In this document: positions 8,980-16,139 of the stretch, in pieces | Position numbering within the stretch: position 1 is the stretch's first letter | Layout of the letters: the number at the start of each line of letters is the position of its first letter | Assembly: GCA_018380115.1 (NCBI GenBank) | Contig: JAGZUF010000018.1 | Coordinates: 1 to 54,627 of the forward strand | Length of the DNA: 54,627 nt | Source: Oscillospiraceae bacterium | GTDB taxonomy: Bacteria; Bacillota; Clostridia; Oscillospirales; Ruminococcaceae | Direction of reading: 5' to 3' | The notes under the pieces: generated by a model | Database searches by the model: none | Told to the model about the DNA's origin: nothing | What the model saw: only the letters and a program-made list of their open reading frames with translations | Program-made: the position numbers and the translations under genes

Positions 8980-9029
8980 CATCCTTGGTAAGGATGAGGT
9001 CGTGCGTTCGAATCGCATTAGCAGCTCCA
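8980..9029 (+). other. attR: 3' half of tRNA-Thr(GGU)
   Basis: The sequence from 8980 folds as the 3' part of a tRNA: a 5-bp anticodon stem CATCC/GGATG around loop TTGGTAA (anticodon GGT at 8987-8989), variable loop, T arm (9002-9018 with TTCGAAT loop), acceptor strand TAGCAGC, discriminator T and encoded CCA (9027-9029). The bases before 8980 are AT-rich and cannot form a D arm or a matching GCTGCTA acceptor strand. It is therefore not a functional tRNA but the attachment core left at the prophage's right junction. Confidence 0.85.
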
Positions 9030-9030
9030 A

Positions 9031-9061
9031 AAAGCCGCGAACAAATGTTCGCGGCTTTTTT
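9031..9061 (+). terminator. Original terminator of the tRNA-Thr gene
   Basis: A stem of about 12 bp (9031-9042 with 9047-9058) around an AAAT loop, ending in six T, lies directly behind the tRNA remnant. It will also stop phage late transcription reading out of the prophage. Confidence 0.9.
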
Positions 9062-9103
9062 CGTACCTGTGCCAAGGACGGAAATCAGAAGGAGGGCAGC
9101 GTC

Positions 9104-9916
9104 ATGAGCAGCCGTTCAACCCGGCCGGGCTTCGGCGTAAGGCAGATAGCGCCGGGGGTATACCATATCGACGAATGGGGCGTGGCATCCTGTTATCTTG
9201 TGGCAGGCAGCGAACGCGCACTGCTGATAGATACCGGGGTGGGCCTGGGCGATATGCCGGGGCTTGTGCGCACATTGACAAAGCTGCCTGTCACGGTGGC
9301 TGCCACACACGCGCACTGTGACCATATTGGCGGTGCAGGCGGCTTTGGCAATATTTATGTGCCGGCCCCGGAGGCGCGGCATAGGGCAGGCCAAAGCCGC
9401 GCCGTGCGCCGGGCATTCCTCTGCACCGAGCGAGGCCTGCGCGAACGCGGCGCGGCCCCGGCCAAGCTTGCAAAAGGACCGGCCGCGCGCATGCTGCCCC
9501 TGGCGGCGGGGCATGTGTTCCAGCTGGGCGGGCGCACTGTGAAGGTACTAGCCGCAGGCGGGCACACGCCCGGCGGGGCTTATTATCTGTGCAGGGAGGA
9601 AGGCCTGCTGTTCACGGGCGACAACATCTGCCGCGAGGTGTGGCTGTTTTTGCCGGGGGCGTGCCCGTTGGAGCAATGGGTGCAAAGGGCAGAAAAAACG
9701 CTTTGCCTTGTGGGGCAGAACGGCCTGCGCATGTACAGCGGGCACGGCGGGGCTGTGGCACCCGCGATGGTGTATGGGCAAATATCCACTGCCCGAAAGT
9801 ATCTGGGGCAGCACCCGGCCAACACGCATCTGGCCTGTGTGCGCGCGCTTGCGTGCGGGGGCGGGGGAAGAATACTGCTGCGCACCGACAGGCTGTATGC
9901 CCCGCCCGCCAAATAG
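9104..9916 (+). CDS. Metallo-beta-lactamase-fold hydrolase
   Basis: 270 residues from ATG 9104 (GGAGGG at 9091); the frame is open further upstream, but that part lies in the tRNA remnant. The MBL metal site is complete: 'THAHCDHIGG' (about 67-76), a His in 'GGHTPGG' (about 152), Asp in 'FTGDNI' (about 170) and 'SGHGG' (about 211). Members hydrolyse thioesters, lactones or phosphodiesters; this compact form without extra domains resembles the glyoxalase II-like group. Substrate cannot be read. It is the first chromosomal gene after the prophage and stands alone; no clear promoter was seen in the short gap behind the tRNA terminator. Confidence 0.85.
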   Translation: MSSRSTRPGFGVRQIAPGVYHIDEWGVASCYLVAGSERALLIDTGVGLGDMPGLVRTLTKLPVTVAATHAHCDHIGGAGGFGNIYVPAPEARHRAGQSRAVRRAFLCTERGLRERGAAPAKLAKGPAARMLPLAAGHVFQLGGRTVKVLAAGGHTPGGAYYLCREEGLLFTGDNICREVWLFLPGACPLEQWVQRAEKTLCLVGQNGLRMYSGHGGAVAPAMVYGQISTARKYLGQHPANTHLACVRALACGGGGRILLRTDRLYAPPAK

Positions 9917-10056
9917 AAAAAAGACATTCTCACTGTGTTTTCTGGTAAAAATATGCCCGGCGTGCCGCATTATGCGCAAAAGGCCCGCGCTTTTATTCAG
10001 TGTATCAGACAAAACGACAAATTTTGAAAAAATGAAAAAATTCCGCTGGAACCGCG

Positions 10057-10073
10057 TTGTTTTATGATACAAT
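10057..10073 (+). promoter_or_regulatory. Probable promoter of prs (-10 box)
   Basis: The gap 9917-10164 is AT-rich in its second half and holds a TACAAT at 10068-10073 with no good -35 at 17 bp (CTGGAA at 16 bp). A small GGCGG/CCGCC hairpin (10094-10109) lies in the leader. No other gene is visible in this gap. Confidence 0.35.
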
Positions 10074-10164
10074 AAATATGACATAACTAACCGGGCGGCT
10101 GAGGCCGCCGCAGAAGAGACATTATTGATTCTGAACATTGTGTGAGGAGTGTGTTCCAACCATT

Positions 10165-11319
10165 ATGGCACAGGAAAAAAGCGCGAAAGAATTTTTCAAG
10201 GCATCCGAGCGCGTGGCAGATCTGGGCATCATCGCATGTCCCGGCGCGGAAGAATTGACACAGAAGATCAACCAGCATTTGCTGCGCTGGGCAAGAGAAG
10301 CGGACATTCAGGATGAGACCTTTATCATCGACAGCGAATGCCCGCGTTTTTCGTCCGGTGACGGCAAGGGCCTGATTAAAGCGTCTATCCGCGGCGACGA
10401 CCTGTTTTTCATTGTGGATGTTGGCAATTATAACTGCAGATACAAGATTTTTGGCCATGAAAATTGCATGAGCCCGGATGACCATTTTCAGGATTTGAAA
10501 CGGCTGATTCAGGCTGCCAGCGGCAAGGCGCACCGTGTGAGCGTTGTAATGCCCCTTCTGTACGGCAGCCGCCAGCATCGCCGCAATTACCGAGAAAGCC
10601 TGGATTGCGCGGCCGCCCTGCAGGAGCTGCAGGCCCTTGGCGTGCAGAACATCGTGACGTTTGACGCGCACGACCCGCGCATGCAGAACGCCGTGCCCCT
10701 GATGGGCCTGGACAATATGATGCCCACCTATCAGGTCATCAAGGCTATGATCCGCTGCGTGCCTGACCTTCGCCTGGATAGCAGGCATTTCATGGTTATC
10801 AGCCCGGACGAGGGTGCTATGCAGCGCAATATGTACTATTCCAGCGTGCTGGGTGTGAACCTTGGCATGTTCTATAAGCGCCGCGATTATTCGCGCGTGG
10901 TGAATGGGCGCAACCCCATTGTGGCGCACGAGTATCTGGGCGAAAGTGTGGAGGGCAAGGACGTTTTTGTGGCGGATGACATCATCTCGTCCGGCGAAAG
11001 CATGCTGGACATCGCCTTCGCTCTGAAAAAGCAGGGCGCACGCCGCATTTTTGCCAACGCCACTTATGCCATCTTCACGAACGGGCTGGCCGCTTTTGAT
11101 GAGGCCGTGGAGCAGGGTGTGCTGAACGGCGTGTTCGGCACGAACCTTACTTACCTCACGCCGGAACTGAAGAGCCGCGCATGGTTCCACGAGGTAGATG
11201 TTTCGAAGTATATTGCCTATTACATTGCGGCAGTGAACCATGATATCTCTGTCAGCGCCATCATTGACCCGCACGAAAAGATTCGTGCTCTTCTTGAAAA
11301 AACCTATGGCCAGAAGTGA
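10165..11319 (+). CDS. prs: Ribose-phosphate pyrophosphokinase (PRPP synthase)
   Basis: 384 residues from ATG 10165; GAGGAG lies a little far upstream (about 15 bases), and an in-frame GTG at 10138 is the alternative. The enzyme makes PRPP from ribose 5-phosphate and ATP for nucleotide, His and Trp synthesis. Seen: the type I phosphoribosyltransferase PRPP loop 'VFVADDIISSGES' (about 266-278), and two related alpha/beta domains with 'NYRESLDCAAAL' and 'TFDAHDPRMQNAVP', the Prs flag and catalytic regions. It is longer than the usual ~315 residues, matching the long Prs variant found in many Clostridia. Single gene, followed by a hairpin terminator. Confidence 0.88.
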   Translation: MAQEKSAKEFFKASERVADLGIIACPGAEELTQKINQHLLRWAREADIQDETFIIDSECPRFSSGDGKGLIKASIRGDDLFFIVDVGNYNCRYKIFGHENCMSPDDHFQDLKRLIQAASGKAHRVSVVMPLLYGSRQHRRNYRESLDCAAALQELQALGVQNIVTFDAHDPRMQNAVPLMGLDNMMPTYQVIKAMIRCVPDLRLDSRHFMVISPDEGAMQRNMYYSSVLGVNLGMFYKRRDYSRVVNGRNPIVAHEYLGESVEGKDVFVADDIISSGESMLDIAFALKKQGARRIFANATYAIFTNGLAAFDEAVEQGVLNGVFGTNLTYLTPELKSRAWFHEVDVSKYIAYYIAAVNHDISVSAIIDPHEKIRALLEKTYGQK

Positions 11320-11340
11320 CCAGAGCCTTCTGCAGAAAAA

Positions 11341-11370
11341 CAGCCCGCCGGAACCCGGCGGGCTGTTCTG
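11341..11370 (+). terminator. Terminator-like hairpin after prs
   Basis: An 11-bp perfect stem (CAGCCCGCCGG with CCGGCGGGCTG) with an AAC loop, 21 bases after the prs stop. The T tract behind it is short and interrupted, so it may be leaky; A residues before it could serve the other strand. Confidence 0.7.
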
Positions 11371-11433
11371 TATACTGCGTGCGGTATATGTGCCGGAGAA
11401 AAGCCCCTTTGTGTCGAACTTTTGTGCCGGCGG

Positions 11434-11462
11434 TTGCCGGCCGCTTTTGCGGCTGGTATACT
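11434..11462 (+). promoter_or_regulatory. Sigma-A promoter for the following membrane protein
   Basis: TTGCCG (11434-11439), a 17-bp spacer and TATACT (11457-11462), preceded by TGG as an extended -10. It sits between the prs terminator and the start at 11541. Confidence 0.6.
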
Positions 11463-11540
11463 GGGTGCATGCGCAGGCGCTGCGCTGGCACAGGCATATG
11501 CCCCGAGGTGCGTGTGTATAGTGGAAGCACAGGGGGGATT

Positions 11541-12089
11541 GTGCTGCATATCCTGTTTCTGGCCATTTGGACGGCGAACGTGTTCGCCCTGTGGAAAAAC
11601 GGCCCTGCAAAGGCCAGCCCGCTGGGGGCGGCGCTGGGTGTGTTCTTTCTTGTATGGGGCGTGGGCGGCCGCGGCGCTGTGTGGCTGGGCCGCGGCGGCA
11701 TGCCGGCGGGCGTTTTAGGTCTGGGACTGGGCCTGCTTCTGGCGTTTACAGGTGTGTTCCGCCTGCGCAATGTGTATGCGTGCCGCCTTCCGGCGCGGGA
11801 CGTATACTGTTCGTGCAACATGTATGTGTCGAAGAACGCGGCGCAGTGCGCGCTTGTGTTTGAATATACGGTGGACGGCCAGCGCATCCGCACGCAAAGC
11901 GCCGAGGCCGTGGGGTGCCGCGAATTGGAAAAACGCTACCGTGAGGGCGGGAGCTACGAGATATTTGTGGATGAAAAGCACCCTCGCTTTTTTGTGCTGC
12001 AGCGCAGGGTGCATCTGTTCGGTATCGGCCTGCTTGCGTCTGCGCTGCTGTGTGCGGCGCTGAGGGTATACTGCTTTTTTGCCGGCTGA
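11541..12089 (+). CDS. DUF3592-like membrane protein
   Basis: 182 residues from GTG 11541, directly behind a GGGGGG site; the longer open frame upstream has poor codon use and no ribosome site. Three hydrophobic segments (about 3-16, 22-58, 160-178) flank a soluble part with 'ALVFEYTVDGQRIRTQSAEA' and 'YEIFVDEKHPRFFVL', which matches the beta-rich extracytoplasmic domain of DUF3592 proteins (value 'DGxxY/R...YDPxNP' style). Function is unknown in the family. It precedes the alaS T-box and is separately promoted. Confidence 0.65.
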   Translation: MLHILFLAIWTANVFALWKNGPAKASPLGAALGVFFLVWGVGGRGAVWLGRGGMPAGVLGLGLGLLLAFTGVFRLRNVYACRLPARDVYCSCNMYVSKNAAQCALVFEYTVDGQRIRTQSAEAVGCRELEKRYREGGSYEIFVDEKHPRFFVLQRRVHLFGIGLLASALLCAALRVYCFFAG

Positions 12090-12141
12090 CGGGGCCTGCG
12101 CGCTTTTTCGGCCGCTGAAGGGGCAAAAAAGCGTATTTTGC

Positions 12142-12169
12142 TTGACAAGCCACGCTTTTGCTTTATAAT
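12142..12169 (+). promoter_or_regulatory. Strong sigma-A promoter of alaS
   Basis: TTGACA at 12142-12147 and TATAAT at 12164-12169 with a 16-bp spacer, both perfect to consensus. Transcription would begin near 12176, at the 5' end of the T-box leader. Confidence 0.9.
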
Positions 12170-12175
12170 GAAATA

Positions 12176-12420
12176 CGGAAATCGGAAAACGGCGCTGACC
12201 GGACAAACGCCGCACATCTGTGTGCTTTTCAGAGAGAGGGTGCAAGGCTGAAACACCCTTGGCACAGCAGGCGGCGCGCCACCCGTGAGCTTCCCGCGAT
12301 GAGCGGGGCGTACAGGCTGCGTTAAAGCCTTGAAAAGCGGCGTGCTTTGCGCGCAACTTGGGTGGTACCACGGAAGCCTTGCGGCCTTCGTCCCTTGACG
12401 GGGCGAGGGCTGTTTTTTTT
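12176..12420 (+). promoter_or_regulatory. T-box riboswitch, alanine-specific
   Basis: The leader between the alaS promoter and gene contains the T-box core TGGGTGGTACCACGG-like sequence (12359-12373), which pairs with the CCA end of uncharged tRNA to form the antiterminator, and the competing terminator (stem 12384-12394 with 12400-12410, eight T). Upstream, the stem I apical part 'GGGTG...CACCC' and the 'ACC-CGTGAGC' motif place the specifier at GCC (12278-12280), an Ala codon. Transcription of alaS is therefore expected to rise when tRNA-Ala is uncharged. The T-box call is certain; the specifier position is inferred from the consensus. Confidence 0.93.
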
Positions 12421-12456
12421 CGAAATATGAATGGAAAGAGGAGAAATACGAACAGT

Positions 12457-15126
12457 ATGGAATGGACAGGCCTGAACGAACTGCGCGAGAAATACCTTTC
12501 GTTTTTTGAAAGCAAGGGGCATCTGCGCCTTGGCAGCTTCCCGCTGGTGCCGCACAACGACAACAGCCTGCTGCTCATCAACTCGGGCATGGCGCCCATG
12601 AAAAAGTGGTTTCTGGGGCAGGAAGAGCCGCCCCGCCACCGCGTGACTACCTGTCAGAAGTGCATCCGCACGCCGGATATCGAGCGCGTGGGCATCACCG
12701 CCCGCCACGGCACCTTCTTTGAAATGCTGGGCAACTTCAGCTTTCAGGATTATTTCAAGGAGGAGGCCATCCCCTGGGCGTGGGAATTCCTCACAGGCGT
12801 GCTGAAGATAGAGCCGGAAAAGCTGTATATCTCCGTATACCTTGACGACGACGAGGCCTATGACATCTGGACAAAGAAGGTCGGCATCTCTGAAGACCAT
12901 ATGGTGAGGTTCGGCAAGGAGGACAATTTCTGGGAGCATGGCTCCGGCCCGTGCGGCCCGTGCAGCGAGATATATTTTGACCGCGGGCCAGAATTTGGCT
13001 GCGGCAAGCCGGACTGCAAGGTGGGCTGCGACTGCGACCGCTATATGGAAGTGTGGAACCTTGTGTTCAGCCAGTTCGATTCCGACGGCGCGGGCAATTA
13101 TACACGCCTGGAAAAGCCCAATATCGACACCGGCATGGGCCTTGAGCGCCTGGCCTGCGTGATGCAGGGCGTGAGCAACCTGTTTGAAGTGGACACCGTG
13201 CACAATATTTTGAACCATGTGGAGAAAATCACCGGCAAGAAATACGGCGAGAGCGACGCGCAGGACATCTCCATCCGCGTCATCACAGACCACATCCGAT
13301 CCACCGTGTTCATGGTGTCGGACGGCATCCTGCCCTCGAACGAGGGCCGCGGCTATGTGCTGCGCCGCCTGCTGCGCCGCGCCGCACGCCACGGCCGCAT
13401 GCTGGGTGTGACGCGCCCGTTCCTGGCCGAGCTGTGCGACACCGTCATCCGGGAGAACGGCGGGGCCTACCCCGAGCTTGTGGAGCATTCGGATTATATA
13501 AAAAAGACCATTGCGGCCGAGGAAGAACGCTTTTCACGCACCATCGACCAAGGCCTTGCCATCCTGAACAGCATGATAGAAAACCTGAAGGATGCGGCCG
13601 CTGAAGGCGCAAAGCGCATCCTTTCGGGCCTGGACGCCTTTAAGCTGAACGATACCTTCGGCTTCCCGCTGGACCTGACAAAGGAAATTGTGGCCGAGCA
13701 GGGCATTACGGTGGACGAAGAGGGCTTTGCTGCGGCGCTGAAAAAGCAGCGAGACACCGCGCGTGCCGACCGTATGAGCCGCGACATCTCCGGCTGGGCG
13801 GCAGACCTGTTCAGCGCCGTGGACGCCCCTGCCACTGAATTTTTGGGCTACGACATGCTGGAGGCGCAGGGCACGGTGACGGCCCTTTCCGACGGCGATG
13901 AGCTGGCGGATGCCGTGGCCACGGATGACGGCGAAAAGGACGGCGTGCTGGTGGTGCTGGATCGTACTCCCTTCTACGCCGAAAGCGGCGGCCAGGTGGC
14001 CGATACCGGCATGCTGGAGACGGCCGGCGGCGCGAAGCTTGCTGTCTATGCAGTGAAAAAGACGCCAAAGGGCTTCTTTGTGCACACCTGCGCGCTGCAG
14101 GAGGGCACGCTGAAGGTGGGCGATGCCGTCACCGCCAAGGTGGACGCGGCGCGCCGCCACGCCATCATGCGAAACCACACGGCCGCGCACCTTCTGCAAA
14201 AGGCCCTGCGCGAGGTTCTGGGCGACCATGTGCATCAGGCCGGTTCGTATGAAGATGACGAGCGCGTGCGCTTCGACTTCACGCACTTCTCTGCTGTGAC
14301 GCCGCAGCAGCTTGAACAGGTGGAGCGCATTGTAAACGAGAAAATTCTGCAGGCCCTGCCTGTCAGCGTAAAGGTGATGCCGCTGGAAGAGGCAAAGAAG
14401 ATGGGCGCCATGGCGCTGTTTGGCGAAAAATACGGCGACACGGTGCGCGTAGTGGACGCCAGCGGCTGGAGCACCGAGTTCTGCGGCGGTACCCATGTGA
14501 AAAACACGGCTGAGGTGGGTTGCTTCAAGGTGCTCAGTGAGGCCAGTGTGGCTGCGGGCATCCGCCGTATCGAGGGCACCACCGGCTGGGGTGTGCTGAA
14601 GCTGCTGGAAGAAAAGACGGACGTCATTGCACAGGTGGCGGGCACGCTGAAGGTTTCGAATGTGCGCGACCTGCCTGCGCGTGCCGCCGCGGTGGCCGGT
14701 GAGGTGAAGGCGCTGCAGAAAGAGCTGGATGAGCTGAAGGCGCGGGAAGCGCGCAGCAAGCTGGACGGCCTGTTCGAGAACGCCAAAGAGGTGCAGGGCG
14801 TGAAGCTGTTCACCGTGTATCTTACCGGCACGCCCACCGAGGCGGTGCGTGCCATGTGTGATGCCGCACGCGACAGGGCGGCATGCAGCGTAGCGGCCAT
14901 CATTGCGGAAAACGAGGGCAAGTATTCTCTGGCTGTGGCTGTGGGCAAAGAGGCTCAGGCCAAGGGGCTGGCCGCGGGCCGGCTGGCAAAGGAGATTGCC
15001 TCTGTGGCGGGCGGCAACGGCGGCGGCAAGCCCGATTTTGCCATGGCTGGCATCCGCGATGCTTCGAAGATAGACGACGCGCTGAATGCCGTGCCGGGCA
15101 TTGTGGAAAAGGTGCTGAACGCATGA
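12457..15126 (+). CDS. alaS: Alanine--tRNA ligase
   Basis: 889 residues from ATG 12457 (MEWTGLNELREKYL, the usual AlaRS beginning); in-frame ATGs at 12427 and 12431 would add residues that have no homology. Class II aminoacylation core at the N-terminus (motif 2 region around 'HRVTTCQKCIRTPDIE', then 'GRHGTFFEMLGNFS'), the tRNA-recognition part, the editing domain with 'RNHTAAHLL' (about 572) and 'EFCGGTHV' (about 673) carrying the zinc ligands, and the C-Ala domain at the end. Length is normal. First gene of the run alaS-HIT-phosphoribosyltransferase-comEC-holA, controlled by the T-box. Confidence 0.97.
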   Translation: MEWTGLNELREKYLSFFESKGHLRLGSFPLVPHNDNSLLLINSGMAPMKKWFLGQEEPPRHRVTTCQKCIRTPDIERVGITARHGTFFEMLGNFSFQDYFKEEAIPWAWEFLTGVLKIEPEKLYISVYLDDDEAYDIWTKKVGISEDHMVRFGKEDNFWEHGSGPCGPCSEIYFDRGPEFGCGKPDCKVGCDCDRYMEVWNLVFSQFDSDGAGNYTRLEKPNIDTGMGLERLACVMQGVSNLFEVDTVHNILNHVEKITGKKYGESDAQDISIRVITDHIRSTVFMVSDGILPSNEGRGYVLRRLLRRAARHGRMLGVTRPFLAELCDTVIRENGGAYPELVEHSDYIKKTIAAEEERFSRTIDQGLAILNSMIENLKDAAAEGAKRILSGLDAFKLNDTFGFPLDLTKEIVAEQGITVDEEGFAAALKKQRDTARADRMSRDISGWAADLFSAVDAPATEFLGYDMLEAQGTVTALSDGDELADAVATDDGEKDGVLVVLDRTPFYAESGGQVADTGMLETAGGAKLAVYAVKKTPKGFFVHTCALQEGTLKVGDAVTAKVDAARRHAIMRNHTAAHLLQKALREVLGDHVHQAGSYEDDERVRFDFTHFSAVTPQQLEQVERIVNEKILQALPVSVKVMPLEEAKKMGAMALFGEKYGDTVRVVDASGWSTEFCGGTHVKNTAEVGCFKVLSEASVAAGIRRIEGTTGWGVLKLLEEKTDVIAQVAGTLKVSNVRDLPARAAAVAGEVKALQKELDELKAREARSKLDGLFENAKEVQGVKLFTVYLTGTPTEAVRAMCDAARDRAACSVAAIIAENEGKYSLAVAVGKEAQAKGLAAGRLAKEIASVAGGNGGGKPDFAMAGIRDASKIDDALNAVPGIVEKVLNA

Positions 15127-15215
15127 GCAAAGCTTTTTCAGCGGGGCGCGGCTTGCCCGCGCCCTGCCGCCCAGGCTTCTGGTACTATGCCGGAGCCACC
15201 AAAGGAGGTTTTTGA

Positions 15216-15554
15216 ATGGATTGCCTGTTCTGCAAAATGGCCGCGGGGGAGATACCCGTAAACAAGGTGTATGAGGATGACACGGTGCTGGCCTTTCACG
15301 ATATCGACCCGCAGGCGCCCGTGCATGTATTGGTCATCCCCAAGGTGCACATTGCCTCGCCCGCGCACATCACGCCGGAAAACTCCACTGTGGTGGCGCA
15401 TGTGTTTGAGGTGATTGCCGGCCTTGCGGGCACGCTGGGGCTGGAAAACGGCTACCGTGTGGTGACAAACTGCGGCGCTGACGGCGGCCAAAGCGTGCCG
15501 CACCTGCACTTCCATGTGCTGGGCCGCCGCAGCCTTGCATGGCCCCCGGGCTGA
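15216..15554 (+). CDS. HIT-family nucleotide hydrolase/transferase
   Basis: 112 residues from ATG 15216 with AAAGGAGG. N-terminal 'CLFCKMAAGEIP' (zinc-type start of the Hint branch) and the C-terminal histidine triad 'HLHFHVLG' (about 95-102) identify a HIT protein, which hydrolyses purine nucleoside phosphoramidates such as AMP-lysine. The end is short after the triad ('RRSLAWPPG'), as usual. The 89 bases behind alaS contain a GC-rich hairpin without T tract, so read-through from alaS is likely. The link with alaS fits a known tendency of HIT genes to sit near synthetases, whose stray aminoacyl-AMPs they can cleave. Confidence 0.92.
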   Translation: MDCLFCKMAAGEIPVNKVYEDDTVLAFHDIDPQAPVHVLVIPKVHIASPAHITPENSTVVAHVFEVIAGLAGTLGLENGYRVVTNCGADGGQSVPHLHFHVLGRRSLAWPPG

Positions 15555-15596
15555 GAAGAGCCTGTCTTATTCAACAAAGAAAGGAAGCGTCATACC

Positions 15597-16139
15597 ATGC
15601 GCAAAACCTATACTCTTCATGTCGCGGGCCTGGAACGGGAGCTGCCGCTGTGCCCGGTGAATGAAAAAATGGACATTGCGGCCTTTATCATGTTCAGCGA
15701 TGTAGAGCTTACCATCGCCTGTGCAAAGGCCCTTCTGGAAAAGCTGCCGGAATTTGATGTTATCGTCACGGCAGAGGCAAAAGGCATCCCGCTGGCCTAT
15801 GAGATGAGCCGCCAAAGCGGCAAAAAATATATCCCCGCGCGCAAGGGCCCGAAGCTGTATATGGAAAAGCCCGTTATTGTGAAGGATAAGTCCATCACTA
15901 CGGCCGCCGAGCAGACGCTGGTGATTGACCAGAAGGACCTCGACTACATGCAGGGCAAGCGCGTGGTGATAGCGGACGACGTTATCTCCACAGGCGGCAG
16001 CCTGCACGCGCTGGAGGCGCTTGTGTCAAAGTGCGACTGCACGGTGGTGGCGCGGGCGGCCGTGCTGGCGGAGGGTGACGCGGCAGACCGCGGCGACATC
16101 ACCTTCCTGGCCCCGCTGCCTCTGTTCTTCCACGATTGA
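15597..16139 (+). CDS. Adenine/xanthine-type phosphoribosyltransferase
   Basis: 180 residues from ATG 15597, with AAAGGAAG. The PRPP-binding loop is 'VVIADDVISTGGSL' (about 122-135), and 'VIVTAEAKGIPLAYEM' is the typical second strand-helix of Apt/Xpt-like enzymes. These convert a free purine base and PRPP to a nucleotide. The hood segment 'ARKGPKLYMEKP' fits adenine rather than hypoxanthine enzymes, but it is divergent enough that the substrate is uncertain. It overlaps comEC (TGATG). Confidence 0.8.
   Translation: MRKTYTLHVAGLERELPLCPVNEKMDIAAFIMFSDVELTIACAKALLEKLPEFDVIVTAEAKGIPLAYEMSRQSGKKYIPARKGPKLYMEKPVIVKDKSITTAAEQTLVIDQKDLDYMQGKRVVIADDVISTGGSLHALEALVSKCDCTVVARAAVLAEGDAADRGDITFLAPLPLFFHD

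Larger units (their letters stand above)
1..9029 (+). mobile_element. Right end of a prophage, bounded by a tRNA-Thr attachment site
   Basis: All genes from the window start to 8904 run on the plus strand, are small apart from one giant protein, are spaced by strong ribosome sites and have base composition nearer 50-55% GC than the roughly 60% or more of the following chromosome. The block ends at 8980-9029 with the 3' half of a tRNA-Thr gene that has no 5' half, the classic product of integration into the 3' part of a tRNA gene. No integrase, terminase, portal, holin or endolysin is visible, so the element extends to the left of the window. The intact tRNA-Thr copy is expected at the other end. 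Confidence 0.85.

Noticed and set aside
8980..9029. Complete tRNA-Thr gene
   Set aside because: No D arm or 5' acceptor strand can be found upstream of the anticodon stem.
9002..9103. N-terminal extension of the MBL-fold protein
   Set aside because: The extension would be translated from the tRNA remnant and its terminator; ATG 9104 has a proper GGAGGG site.
12358..12456. N-terminal extension of AlaRS from 12358
   Set aside because: This part is the T-box antiterminator and terminator; the canonical AlaRS start is at 12457.
15123..15215. Thirty-codon ORF (MSKAFSAGRG) between alaS and the HIT gene
   Set aside because: It overlaps alaS by ATGA coupling, but its sequence follows a GC hairpin and has no recognisable composition; too short to support.
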